Shown here: positions 52,571 to 61,530 of the stretch, in pieces
Numbering within the stretch: position 1 is the first letter of the stretch
How the letters are laid out: the number at the start of each line of letters is the position of its first letter
NCBI GenBank assembly: GCA_013289955.1
Contig: JABCYZ010000002.1
Location: 310,001 to 374,000 of the forward strand
Length of the DNA stretch: 64,000 bases
Direction: 5' to 3'
From: Acidobacteriota bacterium
GTDB lineage: Bacteria; Acidobacteriota; Terriglobia; Acidiferrales; UBA7541
Made by a program: the position numbers and the translations under genes
The notes under the pieces: generated by a model
The model's input: the letters and a program-made list of their open reading frames with translations, nothing else
Database searches by the model: none
Told to the model about the DNA's origin: nothing

Positions 52571-54853
52571 ATGGTCGAGGGGATGGTCCGGATGAAAAGG
52601 AATGAGTTGGGGCGTTTCGCTGGCAGAGCTTCGGCAAGCATTAGATTCGGTGTGCTCGCTGGCATGGCGCTTGGGTGTTTGGCTTACGCAGCAACTGTCT
52701 TTGCGCAGCACCGCATGCATGGACAACCGGTGAAGGAAGATCGGAACCATCCGTGGATGAATGCGAGCCTCTCGCCAGACGAGCGCGCCGCCATGGTGCT
52801 GAAGGAGATGACGCTCGACGAGAAGATCGACCTAGTGCATGGAATGGGGATGCCGGGATGGCCCCGCGAGGTGCAGAATCCGGAGCCGGAACTCGGAAAC
52901 GGCGGTGCGGGATTTGTCCTGGGTGTGCCGCGGCTGGGGATACCGATCATTCAGATGAGCGACGCGGCGTATGGCGTGAGAAGCAGCGCGGAGAACGGCC
53001 GGTATTCAACGGCGATGCCATCCAACCTGGGGGCGGCGGCGAGCTGGGATCCTGAGGCGGCGTGCGCGTTCGGAGCCGTGATCGGGAAGGAATTGCGGGC
53101 GCAGGGATACAGCATGACTCTGGGCGGCGGCGTGAATATTACGCGCGAGCCGAGGAACGGAAGAACGTTTGAGTACATGGGCGAAGATCCCGTGCTGGCG
53201 GGGACGCTGGTAGGCAACCTGATGAAATGCGAGCAAGCGCAGAACGTGATCGGAGATATCAAGCACTACGCGGTGAACGATCAGGAAAGCGGCCGCAATG
53301 AAGTGGACTCGATCATCGAGAAGCGCGCGCTTCGCGAGAGCGATCTTTTGGCCTTTGAGATTGCCGTGGGGATTGCGCAGCCGGGAGCGGTGATGTGCTC
53401 GTACAACGCCCTGAATGGGGAATTTGGTTGCGAGAACAAATATCTGCTGACGGACGTTTTGAAGAAGGAGTGGGGATTCAAGGGATTCGTGGTTTCGGAT
53501 TGGGGCGGGACGCATAGCACGGTAAAGGCGTCAGCAGCAGGATTGGATAATGAGGAGCCGCTCGACGAGTTTTTTGGAGAGAAGCTGAAGGCAGCGGTGG
53601 AAGCGGGAAAAGTGCCGATGTCGGAGCTTGACGAGCACGTGCGGCGGGTGCTGCGGACGGAGTTTCAGTGCGGGATTGTGGATCATCCTATGCAGAAAGG
53701 CGTGCCGGATGTTGAGGGCAACCTGGCAACGACACTAAAGGTCGAGGAACAGAGCGCCGTGCTCTTGAAAAACGCGGGCGGTCTCCTGCCGCTAAAGAGT
53801 GCCGCCGTGAAGTCGATTGCCGTAATTGGACCGCACGCGAATGAAGGGATGATGTCGGGAAGCGGGTCGGCGCAGGTGGACGCGCCCGGACGGCCATCGG
53901 CGGGATGGATGGCGCAGGTTTGGTTTCCGCAGTCACCCGTGGCGGCGCTAGAAGCCAAGTTCCCGGGTGCGAAAGTGCAGTTTGATTCGGGCGCGAACAC
54001 GGAGAGCGCGGCGGCGCTGGCGAAGAGTTCGGACATCGCTATCGTGTTCGTCTATCAGTGGGAAAGCGAGGGAATGGATTTGCCGAATTTGTCGCTGCCG
54101 GTGAAGCAGGACGACATCATTGAGGCGGTTGCGGCGGCGAATCCGAAGACGATTGTGGTCCTGGAGACGGGCACCGCGGTGACGATGCCGTGGATAGATA
54201 AAGTGGGAGCGGTTCTGGAAGCGTGGTACGCGGGGAGCAAGGGCGCGGACGCGGTTGCGAACATTTTGAATGGCGACGTGAATCCGAGCGCGAAACTGCC
54301 CATGACGTTTCCGAAGAGCGAAGCGGATTTGCCGCATCCGAAGCTCACGCAGCCGGGGCCGGGGCAGACAGGGGAAGCTGCGGTGATGAGAACGGGCGAG
54401 GCCAAGCCGACATTTAGCGTGAAATACGACGAAGGACTAAAGGTCGGATACAAGTGGTACGACGCGGAGAAAAAGACGGTACTGTTCCCGTTCGGGTATG
54501 GGCTGTCGTATACGAAGTTCAGCTATTCGGGGCTGAAAGTGGCGCCGGGAAAAGAGACGGGCGTGAGCTTTACCGTGAAGAATACGGGATCGCGCGCGGG
54601 CGGGGAGATTGCGGAAGTGTATGCCGCACTGCCAGGTGGCGCGGGGGAACCGCCGAAGCGGCTGGTTGGCTGGAGCAAAGTGTGGCTGAAGGCGGGCGAA
54701 AGCAAAGAGGTAAGCCTGAGCATCGATGGGAAATACCTGTCGATCTATGACGAAGCCTCCGACGGCTGGAAACTGGTGCCAGGGAGCTACACGATTATGG
54801 TGGGCGGATCGTCTCAGGAATTGCCGCTAACCGCGAAGGCCGAGCTGAAATAA
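52571..54853 (+). CDS. Glycoside hydrolase family 3, beta-glucosidase-like
   Basis: 760 residues with a signal peptide (ending near VFAQ). GH3 N-terminal barrel (about 65-365) with the nucleophile Asp310 in VVSDWGG, GH3 C-terminal domain (about 395-615) and a fibronectin III-like domain at the end (KVAPGKETGVSFTVKN). Expected to release glucose or other residues from beta-linked oligosaccharides in the periplasm. Start ATG 52571 by convention; in-frame Met codons at 52583 and 52592 are alternatives. The porin gene is downstream. Confidence 0.92.
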   Translation: MVEGMVRMKRNELGRFAGRASASIRFGVLAGMALGCLAYAATVFAQHRMHGQPVKEDRNHPWMNASLSPDERAAMVLKEMTLDEKIDLVHGMGMPGWPREVQNPEPELGNGGAGFVLGVPRLGIPIIQMSDAAYGVRSSAENGRYSTAMPSNLGAAASWDPEAACAFGAVIGKELRAQGYSMTLGGGVNITREPRNGRTFEYMGEDPVLAGTLVGNLMKCEQAQNVIGDIKHYAVNDQESGRNEVDSIIEKRALRESDLLAFEIAVGIAQPGAVMCSYNALNGEFGCENKYLLTDVLKKEWGFKGFVVSDWGGTHSTVKASAAGLDNEEPLDEFFGEKLKAAVEAGKVPMSELDEHVRRVLRTEFQCGIVDHPMQKGVPDVEGNLATTLKVEEQSAVLLKNAGGLLPLKSAAVKSIAVIGPHANEGMMSGSGSAQVDAPGRPSAGWMAQVWFPQSPVAALEAKFPGAKVQFDSGANTESAAALAKSSDIAIVFVYQWESEGMDLPNLSLPVKQDDIIEAVAAANPKTIVVLETGTAVTMPWIDKVGAVLEAWYAGSKGADAVANILNGDVNPSAKLPMTFPKSEADLPHPKLTQPGPGQTGEAAVMRTGEAKPTFSVKYDEGLKVGYKWYDAEKKTVLFPFGYGLSYTKFSYSGLKVAPGKETGVSFTVKNTGSRAGGEIAEVYAALPGGAGEPPKRLVGWSKVWLKAGESKEVSLSIDGKYLSIYDEASDGWKLVPGSYTIMVGGSSQELPLTAKAELK

Positions 54854-54998
54854 AAAAATGGAAGTCGACGAAGCAGCTGGGTAGAGGTGTGTCCAAACGG
54901 ATCCGACTTTAACGCAAAACTAGGGCGAACCGTGCTAGAACTCGAGGGCTGCAAGAGGGTTGGAGATGTCCACGACCAACCGGGAAAGAGGCCTCCTC

Positions 54999-56573
54999 AT
55001 GTTCAAGCACAGCTCAAATGGCGTTCCCACGTCGGCTCGAAACAGGGCCATCTGGAAAATCCCGAATAACAAAACATCGCGCTGGTCCGCGATGGGAATT
55101 TGTGCGGCGCTACTGGCCTGGGGCCCGGCGGCGCGCGCGCAAGCCAGCGGCGCCGCGCCTGCTTCGGCTGAGGAAGTCAGGCAGTTGCGCGATGTCGTCG
55201 AGAGCCTGCTTATTCGCGTGACGGAACTGGAAAAGGAACTGAAGGAGCGGCCGCCTGCTCCGACAGAGAGAATCGCGAGCAGTGCATTCATTACCCGCGA
55301 TGTCCCAGTCGCCTCCGCGGACGCGGCAGTGACACCAGCGGGAACGGCGGCGGTCCCCCCTCCGGTAGCGCCAGCGCAAAGCGCTTCTGCGGAGGGACCC
55401 AAGGAGCAGCCCCTTGCCGGGACTCCGAGCAGACTGGATTTCTTGCATGGGGCCACGCTGAATTTCGAGCTGGATGAATATTACGAGTACAACTTCAACG
55501 AGCCCGTCGGCCGGGTGAACGCGCTGCGGGCTTACGACGTCTTGAGCAACAACATCAGTTTGAACCAGGCGGACGTTGTGTTCGAGCGGACCCCTGATGT
55601 CACCGGCGGTAGCCCGTTCGGCGTCCGCATCGATCTGCAATATGGGCAGGCCACCGACACGTTGCAGGGAAATCCGTTGAACGAGCCGCGGCCGTCGATC
55701 TATCAAAATATCTTTCAGGCCTATGGGACGTATGTGGCGCCGATCGGGAACGGCTTGACGCTGGATGTCGGCAAATTTGGAAGCTCGATTGGAATTGAAG
55801 GAAACTACACGAAAGACCAGATGAATTATTCGCGGGCGTATTGGTTTGATTTCTTGCCGTTCTATCACATGGGCGTGCGAGCGGCGTACAAGGTCAACGA
55901 CAAGCTGACGCTGAACTATTGGGTAGTGAACGGAACAAACCAGGCGGAGGCGACCAACGGATACAAGGATGAGTTGTTCGGTTTCACGGCCACGCCGAAT
56001 AAGAAGATTACGTGGAATGTGAACTACTACATTGGGCAGGAGCATCCGGACCGCATGGAAGTGGCTTCGAGCGGGCCGATACCAGTGCAACCCGGGCTGA
56101 CGTTTCAAGCGATCACGCCGGCGCCGAATGGGAAACTTCACATTTTTGATAGTTACGTAAGCTGGCTGGCGGCGCCGAAGCTGACGTTCGCATTGGAAGG
56201 CGACTATGTGATTGAGCGGGAGTGGCAGAATACGAATACAGCTCTGGGGCAGTCGTCGACGCCTTCGCACGTGATTGGCGGCGCGGGCTATGTGAAGTAT
56301 CAGTTCTCGCCAAAGTTTGCCGTGGCAGGGCGGACAGAGTACATGTCCGATCGTGGCGGGCTTTTCAGCGGGATTACGCAGGCATTGAAAGAGACTACCG
56401 CGACATTCGACTACAAACTTTCCGATGGATTTCTGATGCGCTACGAATGGCGGCGGGATTTTTCAAACCAGCCCTCGTTTTTCACCGATAAGAATGGCGT
56501 GCTGAGCAAGGAGCAGCAGACGGCGTCGATGGGGATTGTGTGGTGGTTTGGCGGAAAGGAAGGGGCGTGGTAG
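54999..56573 (+). CDS. Outer membrane beta-barrel porin (OmpL/BBP2-like)
   Basis: 524 residues. After a signal region (hydrophobic GICAALLAWG, ending near ARAQ) comes a short coiled coil (VRQLRDVVESLLIRVTELEKEL), a Pro-rich linker, then alternating strands of a barrel with repeated aromatic girdles, ending in WWFGG. It resembles the putative beta-barrel porin 2 group. Located 145 nt after the GH3 gene, it may admit the saccharides released or used by it. The start is Met 54999 (AAAGAGG upstream); longer frames start at 54960 and 54966. Confidence 0.75.
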   Translation: MFKHSSNGVPTSARNRAIWKIPNNKTSRWSAMGICAALLAWGPAARAQASGAAPASAEEVRQLRDVVESLLIRVTELEKELKERPPAPTERIASSAFITRDVPVASADAAVTPAGTAAVPPPVAPAQSASAEGPKEQPLAGTPSRLDFLHGATLNFELDEYYEYNFNEPVGRVNALRAYDVLSNNISLNQADVVFERTPDVTGGSPFGVRIDLQYGQATDTLQGNPLNEPRPSIYQNIFQAYGTYVAPIGNGLTLDVGKFGSSIGIEGNYTKDQMNYSRAYWFDFLPFYHMGVRAAYKVNDKLTLNYWVVNGTNQAEATNGYKDELFGFTATPNKKITWNVNYYIGQEHPDRMEVASSGPIPVQPGLTFQAITPAPNGKLHIFDSYVSWLAAPKLTFALEGDYVIEREWQNTNTALGQSSTPSHVIGGAGYVKYQFSPKFAVAGRTEYMSDRGGLFSGITQALKETTATFDYKLSDGFLMRYEWRRDFSNQPSFFTDKNGVLSKEQQTASMGIVWWFGGKEGAW

Positions 56574-56687
56574 CCGGACTCTTTAGGATCGCGAACGGGG
56601 CGCGGCGGCATTGCCAGCATGTGGAGCGATGAAATTCGATGGACTGGGAGATACCTGACAAAAAACTGTTGTGGCGGTCTGGATTAT

Positions 56688-57380
56688 TTATTCGTGCAAA
56701 CGAAAAGCCGTCAAATGACGTCCGCTCTGGCCGATATCTAATTGCTGGAACTTTCCTCGATCGAATTTTGAGAAGGAAATTTGACAACCGGACGAGCCGC
56801 TGTCTTTGAAAGTGGAACCGGAACAGGGAGAGAGGGCAGTTTTCGTGCTTCCGGGGTAGGTTAGATAAAGCTGGTTCTCCTCAATGGTCACGTCCACTGT
56901 GGCTGGATGCAGGCCATCGGCCACGTATCTGCCCAGACAGAACTCGACCGGCGTGCTCCGGAAAGCCTTCTGCGCAGCGGGAGGGATCTCGCTCTTCTCA
57001 GCTTCGATCCTTGGAAGCCAGGGCTGTACCTGGGAACCTCGCGTGCGGATGAAGGCGAGAGTGATGGTGAGGAAGACGGCAAGGGAAAGCGTCGCACCAT
57101 GCAGGAGAGCCACGCCGCTCGGTCTGTAATTTTCGATAATGTAGAAAGAACGCGCGCCAGCCGATGCCATTTGAGGCTGCTCGGCAGGGCTCGGCTCTCT
57201 CCAGAAGCCGGGCCGCAACACCCACTGCCTTATGAGAGAGATAAAGGCGTCCCCAACAAGAGAGAGGGCGGCGCGCTTTCCACTAGCATGATCGAAGATC
57301 GACAGCATTTCTGGCGCGAAGCGTCTTCGGAATGCACGAGGGTGAAGGCCGACAAGGCATTCGAACAGCGGGCGAAGCAT
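56688..57380 (-). CDS. PadR-associated membrane protein, function unknown
   Basis: 230 residues. The N-terminus PRAFRRRFAPEMLSIFD is a pattern I associate with small proteins encoded next to PadR regulators in Acidobacteriota. One membrane helix (about 92-112) divides it from a C-terminal domain of unknown fold, with cysteines. The ATG overlaps the PadR stop codon by one base, so the two are coupled and likely act together, perhaps as sensor and regulator. Confidence 0.65.
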   Translation of the reverse strand: MLRPLFECLVGLHPRAFRRRFAPEMLSIFDHASGKRAALSLVGDAFISLIRQWVLRPGFWREPSPAEQPQMASAGARSFYIIENYRPSGVALLHGATLSLAVFLTITLAFIRTRGSQVQPWLPRIEAEKSEIPPAAQKAFRSTPVEFCLGRYVADGLHPATVDVTIEENQLYLTYPGSTKTALSPCSGSTFKDSGSSGCQISFSKFDRGKFQQLDIGQSGRHLTAFRLHE

Positions 57381-57733
57381 CAGGCCCTCCTCGGTTTGGG
57401 AATTCGGAGGCGCACCTTTGCGTCGCGGACCACGTTTTCGAGCCGGCTGACTTCCGCGGTGAGAGCGGATGTACCGAGCGATGTGAGTCGGTAGTAACGG
57501 CGGCGGGGATCGTCATCATCCGCGCGGTGACCGAGATCCGCAACCCAGCGGCGGCGCATGGCCTTTTGCAGGTTGTCGTAGAGCGTGCCTGGTCCGAGAG
57601 CGTACTGGCCTTCGGTCTGGCGAGAAATGTCCTGCATGATCGCATAGCCGTGGAGGTCGTGGCCAGCAAGAGCCATAAGAATATGAAACAAGGCCAGCGA
57701 GAGGGGCGTCTGTTTGTCGTTGCCGCGCATCAT
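57380..57733 (-). CDS. PadR-family transcriptional regulator 2
   Basis: 117 residues with the PadR winged helix: LSLALFHILMAL, HGYAIMQDI, GPGTLYDNLQKAM, then the wing (DDPRRRYYRLT) and a C-terminal helix. Start ATG 57733 (or the next Met at 57730). Its promoter contains palindromic sites distinct from those of the first PadR. It is coupled to the membrane protein that follows. Confidence 0.9.
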   Translation of the reverse strand: MMRGNDKQTPLSLALFHILMALAGHDLHGYAIMQDISRQTEGQYALGPGTLYDNLQKAMRRRWVADLGHRADDDDPRRRYYRLTSLGTSALTAEVSRLENVVRDAKVRLRIPKPRRA

Positions 57734-57740
57734 TCTGTTT

Positions 57741-57771
57741 CCGATATATCGGATTCCGAATTAGTTGTCAA
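57741..57771 (-). promoter_or_regulatory. Promoter and palindromic operator of PadR 2
   Basis: Minus strand: TTGACA (57766-57771), 17-nt spacer, TATATC (57743-57748). CCGATATATCGG (57741-57752) is a perfect 12-bp palindrome over the -10, and TCGGA-T-TCCGA (57749-57759) overlaps it. This looks like an autorepressed promoter. Confidence 0.7.
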
Positions 57772-57814
57772 CAAAGACTTTCAGAGAGCAGCGGACAGCC
57801 TCAGAAGGCGGTCT

Positions 57815-58738
57815 CTAGAGCGACCGAAGGAGTTTGTAGAGTTCGTTGGCGGCGTCGAAGTCGGCTTCGAGGTCGCGGGAGGCGAGGCGTTCGCGGAGAT
57901 CGTCGATGCGGCGGGCAAAGAGATCGAGGGCGGCGGAGAGGACTTCTTTGTTGGTTAGGACGATGTCACGCCAGGTGGAGTAGGGGCTTCCGGCCAGGCG
58001 AAGAGAATCGCGGAGGCCGGGGCCGGCTAGCGTGATGGGCAAGCCGTTTTCGTCGAGATGATCGTAGAGGAATGAGCCAAGGGCAACGGCTGCGAGTTGC
58101 GGGAGATGCGAGGCTAGGCCGACGGCGTAATCGTGCTGTTGGGTGCCGAGCCAAAGCGTGCGGGCGCCGATTTTTTCAAGGATTCTCAGGAAAGCGGAAA
58201 CGCGAGGATCGGTGTCTGCCGCGGATGCAATGGGACTCGGGACAGAGGGCGGAGCAAATCCCGTCCCTGTAGTGGACGGCGGAATTAGGGCGTAGGTGTT
58301 GTTGCGGAAGAGATCGGCGTCGGCGTGGGCGATGCCGGACCGTTCCCTGCCCGCCATGGGATGGCCGCCGAGAAAAAGTTTAGTGGAATCGGGGGGAAAA
58401 AGATCGGCGGCGTCTTCGGTGATGCGGACTTTGGTGCTGCAGGCGTCGGTGACCAGAGCGTTGGGCGCGGCGTGGCGTGCGATTTCGGGGAGAAGATCGA
58501 GCGTGGCGCTGATGGGCAGCGCAATGTAGACGAGATCGGCGTTCTCCAAGGCTGGGCCGAGCTCGGCGGAGAAAGCGGCGTCGATGGCGTTCAGAGATTG
58601 GGCTTCGCGAACTACTTCGGCATGGTCCCAGCCGGTGATGTGGATGTCCTTGGTGTATTTGCGAAGGGCTAGGGCGAAGGAGCCTCCGATTAGGCCGGTG
58701 CCGAGGATGGCGACGCGGTTGATGAGATGGGAAGTCAT
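57815..58738 (-). CDS. tyrA: Prephenate/arogenate dehydrogenase
   Basis: 307 residues. N-terminal Rossmann motif GTGLIGGS, then VYIALPISAT and the C-terminal dimerisation part with GGHPMAGRERSG. Catalyses the oxidative decarboxylation of prephenate in tyrosine synthesis. No fused chorismate mutase, but a free one is two genes upstream. Last gene of the aromatic cluster, 205 nt after the DAHP synthase gene, with a leader element before it. Confidence 0.92.
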   Translation of the reverse strand: MTSHLINRVAILGTGLIGGSFALALRKYTKDIHITGWDHAEVVREAQSLNAIDAAFSAELGPALENADLVYIALPISATLDLLPEIARHAAPNALVTDACSTKVRITEDAADLFPPDSTKLFLGGHPMAGRERSGIAHADADLFRNNTYALIPPSTTGTGFAPPSVPSPIASAADTDPRVSAFLRILEKIGARTLWLGTQQHDYAVGLASHLPQLAAVALGSFLYDHLDENGLPITLAGPGLRDSLRLAGSPYSTWRDIVLTNKEVLSAALDLFARRIDDLRERLASRDLEADFDAANELYKLLRSL

Positions 58739-58753
58739 AGGGGCGAGCCGGCA

Positions 58754-58775
58754 GCCGACAGCTTACAGCCTAGAG
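58754..58775 (-). repeat. Leader element shared with scoB
   Basis: Twenty-two bases, 15 nt before tyrA; 17 of 22 match 51500-51521 before scoB. A separate hairpin AGGTTC-G-GAACCT (58865-58877) lies further upstream in the same gap. Confidence 0.4.
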
Positions 58776-58943
58776 CCGGAAGAAAAAGAGGAAAAGAAAA
58801 GTGAAGGCGGAGACGCAGGGCGCAGGGAGGCGGCGTAGAGATGGCAACGCAGATTCCTCCCGACAGGTTCGGAACCTCCGGTCGCTTCGCTAGGAGTGAC
58901 AATCGTTGCCCTGTCGCTTGTGCAGTGAGGACGGGCATGGGAA

Positions 58944-59963
58944 TTACGCCATGCGGCGGCCGATGGCTGGGGCGATAATGCGGAGCTCGGCCATGAGTTG
59001 GGTGAAGGTGTCAGGGTGAAGAGACTGGGCGCCGTCAGAGAGCGCGTGGTCGGGGTCGTTGTGGACTTCGATCAGGAGGCCGTCGGCGCCTGCGGCGACC
59101 GCGGCGCGGGCCATGGGTGGAACTTTATCGCGGCGACCGGTGCCGTGAGAGGGATCGGCGAGCATGGGGAGATGCGAAAGTTTTTTGATGACGGGGATGG
59201 CGGCGATGTCGAGCGTGTTACGCGTGTAGGTCTCAAAAGTGCGGATGCCGCGTTCGCAGAGAATGACGTTGTAGTTGCCGCCGGCGAGGATGTATTCGGC
59301 GCTCATGAGTAGCTCTTCCATGGTGGCGGACATGCCGCGCTTGAGAAGGACGGGTTTGCGGACTTCGCCGAGGGCGCGGAGGAGAAAGTAGTTTTGCATG
59401 TTCCGAGCGCCGACCTGGAAGATGTCCACATAGCCGAGCATCATCTGGATTTGAGAAGCGTCCATCACCTCGCTGATGGTGAAGAGGCCGAATTTGTCGC
59501 CGGCTTCGCGCATGAGTTTGAGCCCGGCTTCGCCCATACCCTGGAAGGCGTAGGGAGACGTGCGCGGCTTGAAAGCGCCAGCGCGGAGGATTTTTGCGCC
59601 GGCTTTGGCAACGCTTTCCGCAATGGACAGAATCTGGTCGCGCGATTCGACAGAGCAGGGACCGGCGGCGACGACGACCTCATTGCCGCCGATTTTTACA
59701 CCGCGGCCCAGATCGACGATCGTGCCTTCGGGCTTGAATTGGCGGCTGGCGAGCTTGAAGGGCTGTGTGATGCGCATGACCTCGCGCACCCCTTCGAGTA
59801 GTTCGAAATCGCGGTGATCGAAATCCCGGTGGACACCGACGGCGCCGAGAACCGTGTGCGATTCGCCGGTGGAGCGGTGAACGTTGAAGCCTGAGGCAAC
59901 GAGGCGATCGATGACGTGCTGGATTTGCGCGTCGCTCGCGCCTTCTTGCATGACGATGACCAT
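58944..59963 (-). CDS. aroF: 3-deoxy-7-phosphoheptulonate synthase
   Basis: 339-residue DAHP synthase of the AroQ-independent Ibeta type. N-terminal ferredoxin-like domain ([13 protein letters not shown]) like that of Thermotoga, used for Tyr or Phe feedback, then the barrel with [31 protein letters not shown] and [10 protein letters not shown]. First committed step of the shikimate pathway (PEP plus erythrose-4-phosphate). The open frame runs to 60143, but only ATG 59963 gives the family length. Confidence 0.95.
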   Translation of the reverse strand: MVIVMQEGASDAQIQHVIDRLVASGFNVHRSTGESHTVLGAVGVHRDFDHRDFELLEGVREVMRITQPFKLASRQFKPEGTIVDLGRGVKIGGNEVVVAAGPCSVESRDQILSIAESVAKAGAKILRAGAFKPRTSPYAFQGMGEAGLKLMREAGDKFGLFTISEVMDASQIQMMLGYVDIFQVGARNMQNYFLLRALGEVRKPVLLKRGMSATMEELLMSAEYILAGGNYNVILCERGIRTFETYTRNTLDIAAIPVIKKLSHLPMLADPSHGTGRRDKVPPMARAAVAAGADGLLIEVHNDPDHALSDGAQSLHPDTFTQLMAELRIIAPAIGRRMA

Positions 59964-60069
59964 GGTTAGTCCTGATTCCCTTTCGATTGCGGCGAATTCT
60001 GTAAGGCGAAGATGCCGGGCTGCAGTCCGGCGCCACGAACAGCGTTTCCCATAAAACCGGGCAAATGGA

Positions 60070-60369
60070 TCATTCCTTCCCCCCCGCGTTCTGCTTGCTG
60101 TCGCCGTGCATGGCGTTGCGTTCGGCGGCGCGGGCTTCGTCAATGATTCGTTCGAAGAGGCGGCGGATCGCGGCGTCCGTGAGCGGCCCCGGATTGGCGC
60201 GTTCGGCGTTTGCCAGGACTTCGTTTTCGCGATCTGGTTGATAGAGCGGAATGTTGGCCGCTTGTTTTAGCTTGCCGATTTCCAGGGCGCAGTGCGAGCG
60301 CTCGTTCAGGAGTTCCACGAGCTTTTTGTCGATTTCGTCGATGCGGCGGCGCCAGTCGCTGAGGTTCAT
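60070..60369 (-). CDS. Chorismate mutase, AroQ type
   Basis: 99 residues, all-helical, with the active-site pattern [19 protein letters not shown] and [11 protein letters not shown]. Converts chorismate to prephenate. Monofunctional. It overlaps trpA by 4 nt and the DAHP synthase gene is 106 nt downstream; in some bacteria this pair associates for feedback control, which is a possibility here. Confidence 0.93.
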   Translation of the reverse strand: MNLSDWRRRIDEIDKKLVELLNERSHCALEIGKLKQAANIPLYQPDRENEVLANAERANPGPLTDAAIRRLFERIIDEARAAERNAMHGDSKQNAGGKE

Positions 60370-61220
60370 GGGGCGACCTCGCGGCGAGAGAGGCCGTGGC
60401 GGGCGGCTGCCTTTAGAGAACGGATGCGGGCAGCCAGGGCGGCGGCGGCCGCGTCGATCGCCGCCGGCTCGGAATTCGTAGCCGTGGCCTCTTCGATCTC
60501 TGAGACGAGGGCGGAGCCAACTACGGCGGCGTCAGCTAGCCCACCTAGAACGGAAACGTGGCCGGGGAGCGAAATACCGAACCCCACAGCGATAGGTAAC
60601 TGCGTGACCTTGCGGGCACGGCGCAGAAGTGCCGGAAGATCGTCGGGGAGAGCGTCCTTCGCGCCGGTTACGCCGGTGCGGGAAATCAGATAGAGAAAAC
60701 CAGAAGACACGGCAGCGATTTTTGCGAGGCGATCGTCGGTGGACGTAGGAGCGCCGAGAAAAATCGTGTCGAGATGATGCGCGGCGAGCACGCGGCGGTA
60801 GTCATCTGATTCCTCGGGCGTGAGATCGGTGATGAGCACGCCGTCGGCGCCGGCGTTTGCGGCAGTGGATGCGAATTTTTCGAGCCCCATCTGGAGAACG
60901 GGATTGTAATAGCTGAAGAGGACGATGGGCACATCAGAAGACTTGCGGATCTCTCGGACAAGTTCGATCACCTGGGCCAGCGTCGTGTGCGTCTTGAGGG
61001 CGCGCTCGGAAGCACGCTGAATCGTGGGGCCGTCCGCGAGGGGATCGCTGAAGGGGATGCCAAGTTCGATGACGTCAGCGGCAGCATCTGCGAGGGCGAG
61101 GACGAATTTCCGTGTAGCATCGAGCGTAGGATCGCCGGCGGTAATGTAGGCGACAATGCCCAGTTCGCCGGATTCGCGGAGTTCGGCGAAGCGCTTGGAG
61201 ATACGAGTCTGGGCCCTCAC
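60366..61220 (-). CDS. trpA: Tryptophan synthase alpha chain
   Basis: 284 residues. Catalytic Glu52 and Asp63 are in IELGIPFSDPLADGP, as in E. coli Glu49/Asp60. Cleaves indole-3-glycerol phosphate to indole, passed to TrpB. The GTG start at 61220 shares GTGA with the stop of the small gene upstream, which supports both starts; the longer frame to 61262 has no merit. GGGAAG lies upstream. Confidence 0.93.
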   Translation of the reverse strand: MRAQTRISKRFAELRESGELGIVAYITAGDPTLDATRKFVLALADAAADVIELGIPFSDPLADGPTIQRASERALKTHTTLAQVIELVREIRKSSDVPIVLFSYYNPVLQMGLEKFASTAANAGADGVLITDLTPEESDDYRRVLAAHHLDTIFLGAPTSTDDRLAKIAAVSSGFLYLISRTGVTGAKDALPDDLPALLRRARKVTQLPIAVGFGISLPGHVSVLGGLADAAVVGSALVSEIEEATATNSEPAAIDAAAAALAARIRSLKAAARHGLSRREVAP

Positions 61221-61486
61221 GACGCTTCCCTGGACGTCGCGGCATCCTGCCGCGACATCCACTCACCTTTCGGAGAATCCGGAATTTCTTTCGATCCCTG
61301 ATTGTCTTTGATCAGCAAAGAGTGGGCGCCACCGGCGCACATCGCTCCGCAATATGCACTGTAAAAGGGCTGCTTGGACGTAGCAGGATCCGCCTGCGGG
61401 TTAGAGGATGCAGGCGTGCAACTCACCAAGGCGAGTTCGGTCGAGAAGATTAGGGAGATGCGCGTCATGAAAAATCTGCTGGCCAT
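61217..61486 (-). CDS. Small predicted lipoprotein between trpB and trpA
   Basis: 89 residues, not a trp enzyme. Short basic n-region, hydrophobic stretch ending in LALVSC (lipobox-like), then a small Cys- and Gly-containing part (YCGAMCAGGAH). Its stop overlaps the trpA start by 4 nt (GTGA) and it begins 44 nt after trpB, so it is likely translated. Start Met 61486 or 61468; no strong Shine-Dalgarno. Function unknown. Confidence 0.6.
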   Translation of the reverse strand: MASRFFMTRISLIFSTELALVSCTPASSNPQADPATSKQPFYSAYCGAMCAGGAHSLLIKDNQGSKEIPDSPKGEWMSRQDAATSREAS

Positions 61487-61530
61487 CAAATCGATTTTGT
61501 CCAAACTTTGGAGTTCGATGCTAACCGTTA

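Noticed and set aside
58865..58877. Hairpin AGGTTC-G-GAACCT as terminator between the DAHP synthase and tyrA genes
   Set aside because: The stem is short, the loop is a single base and there is no T-run, so read-through into tyrA is more likely.
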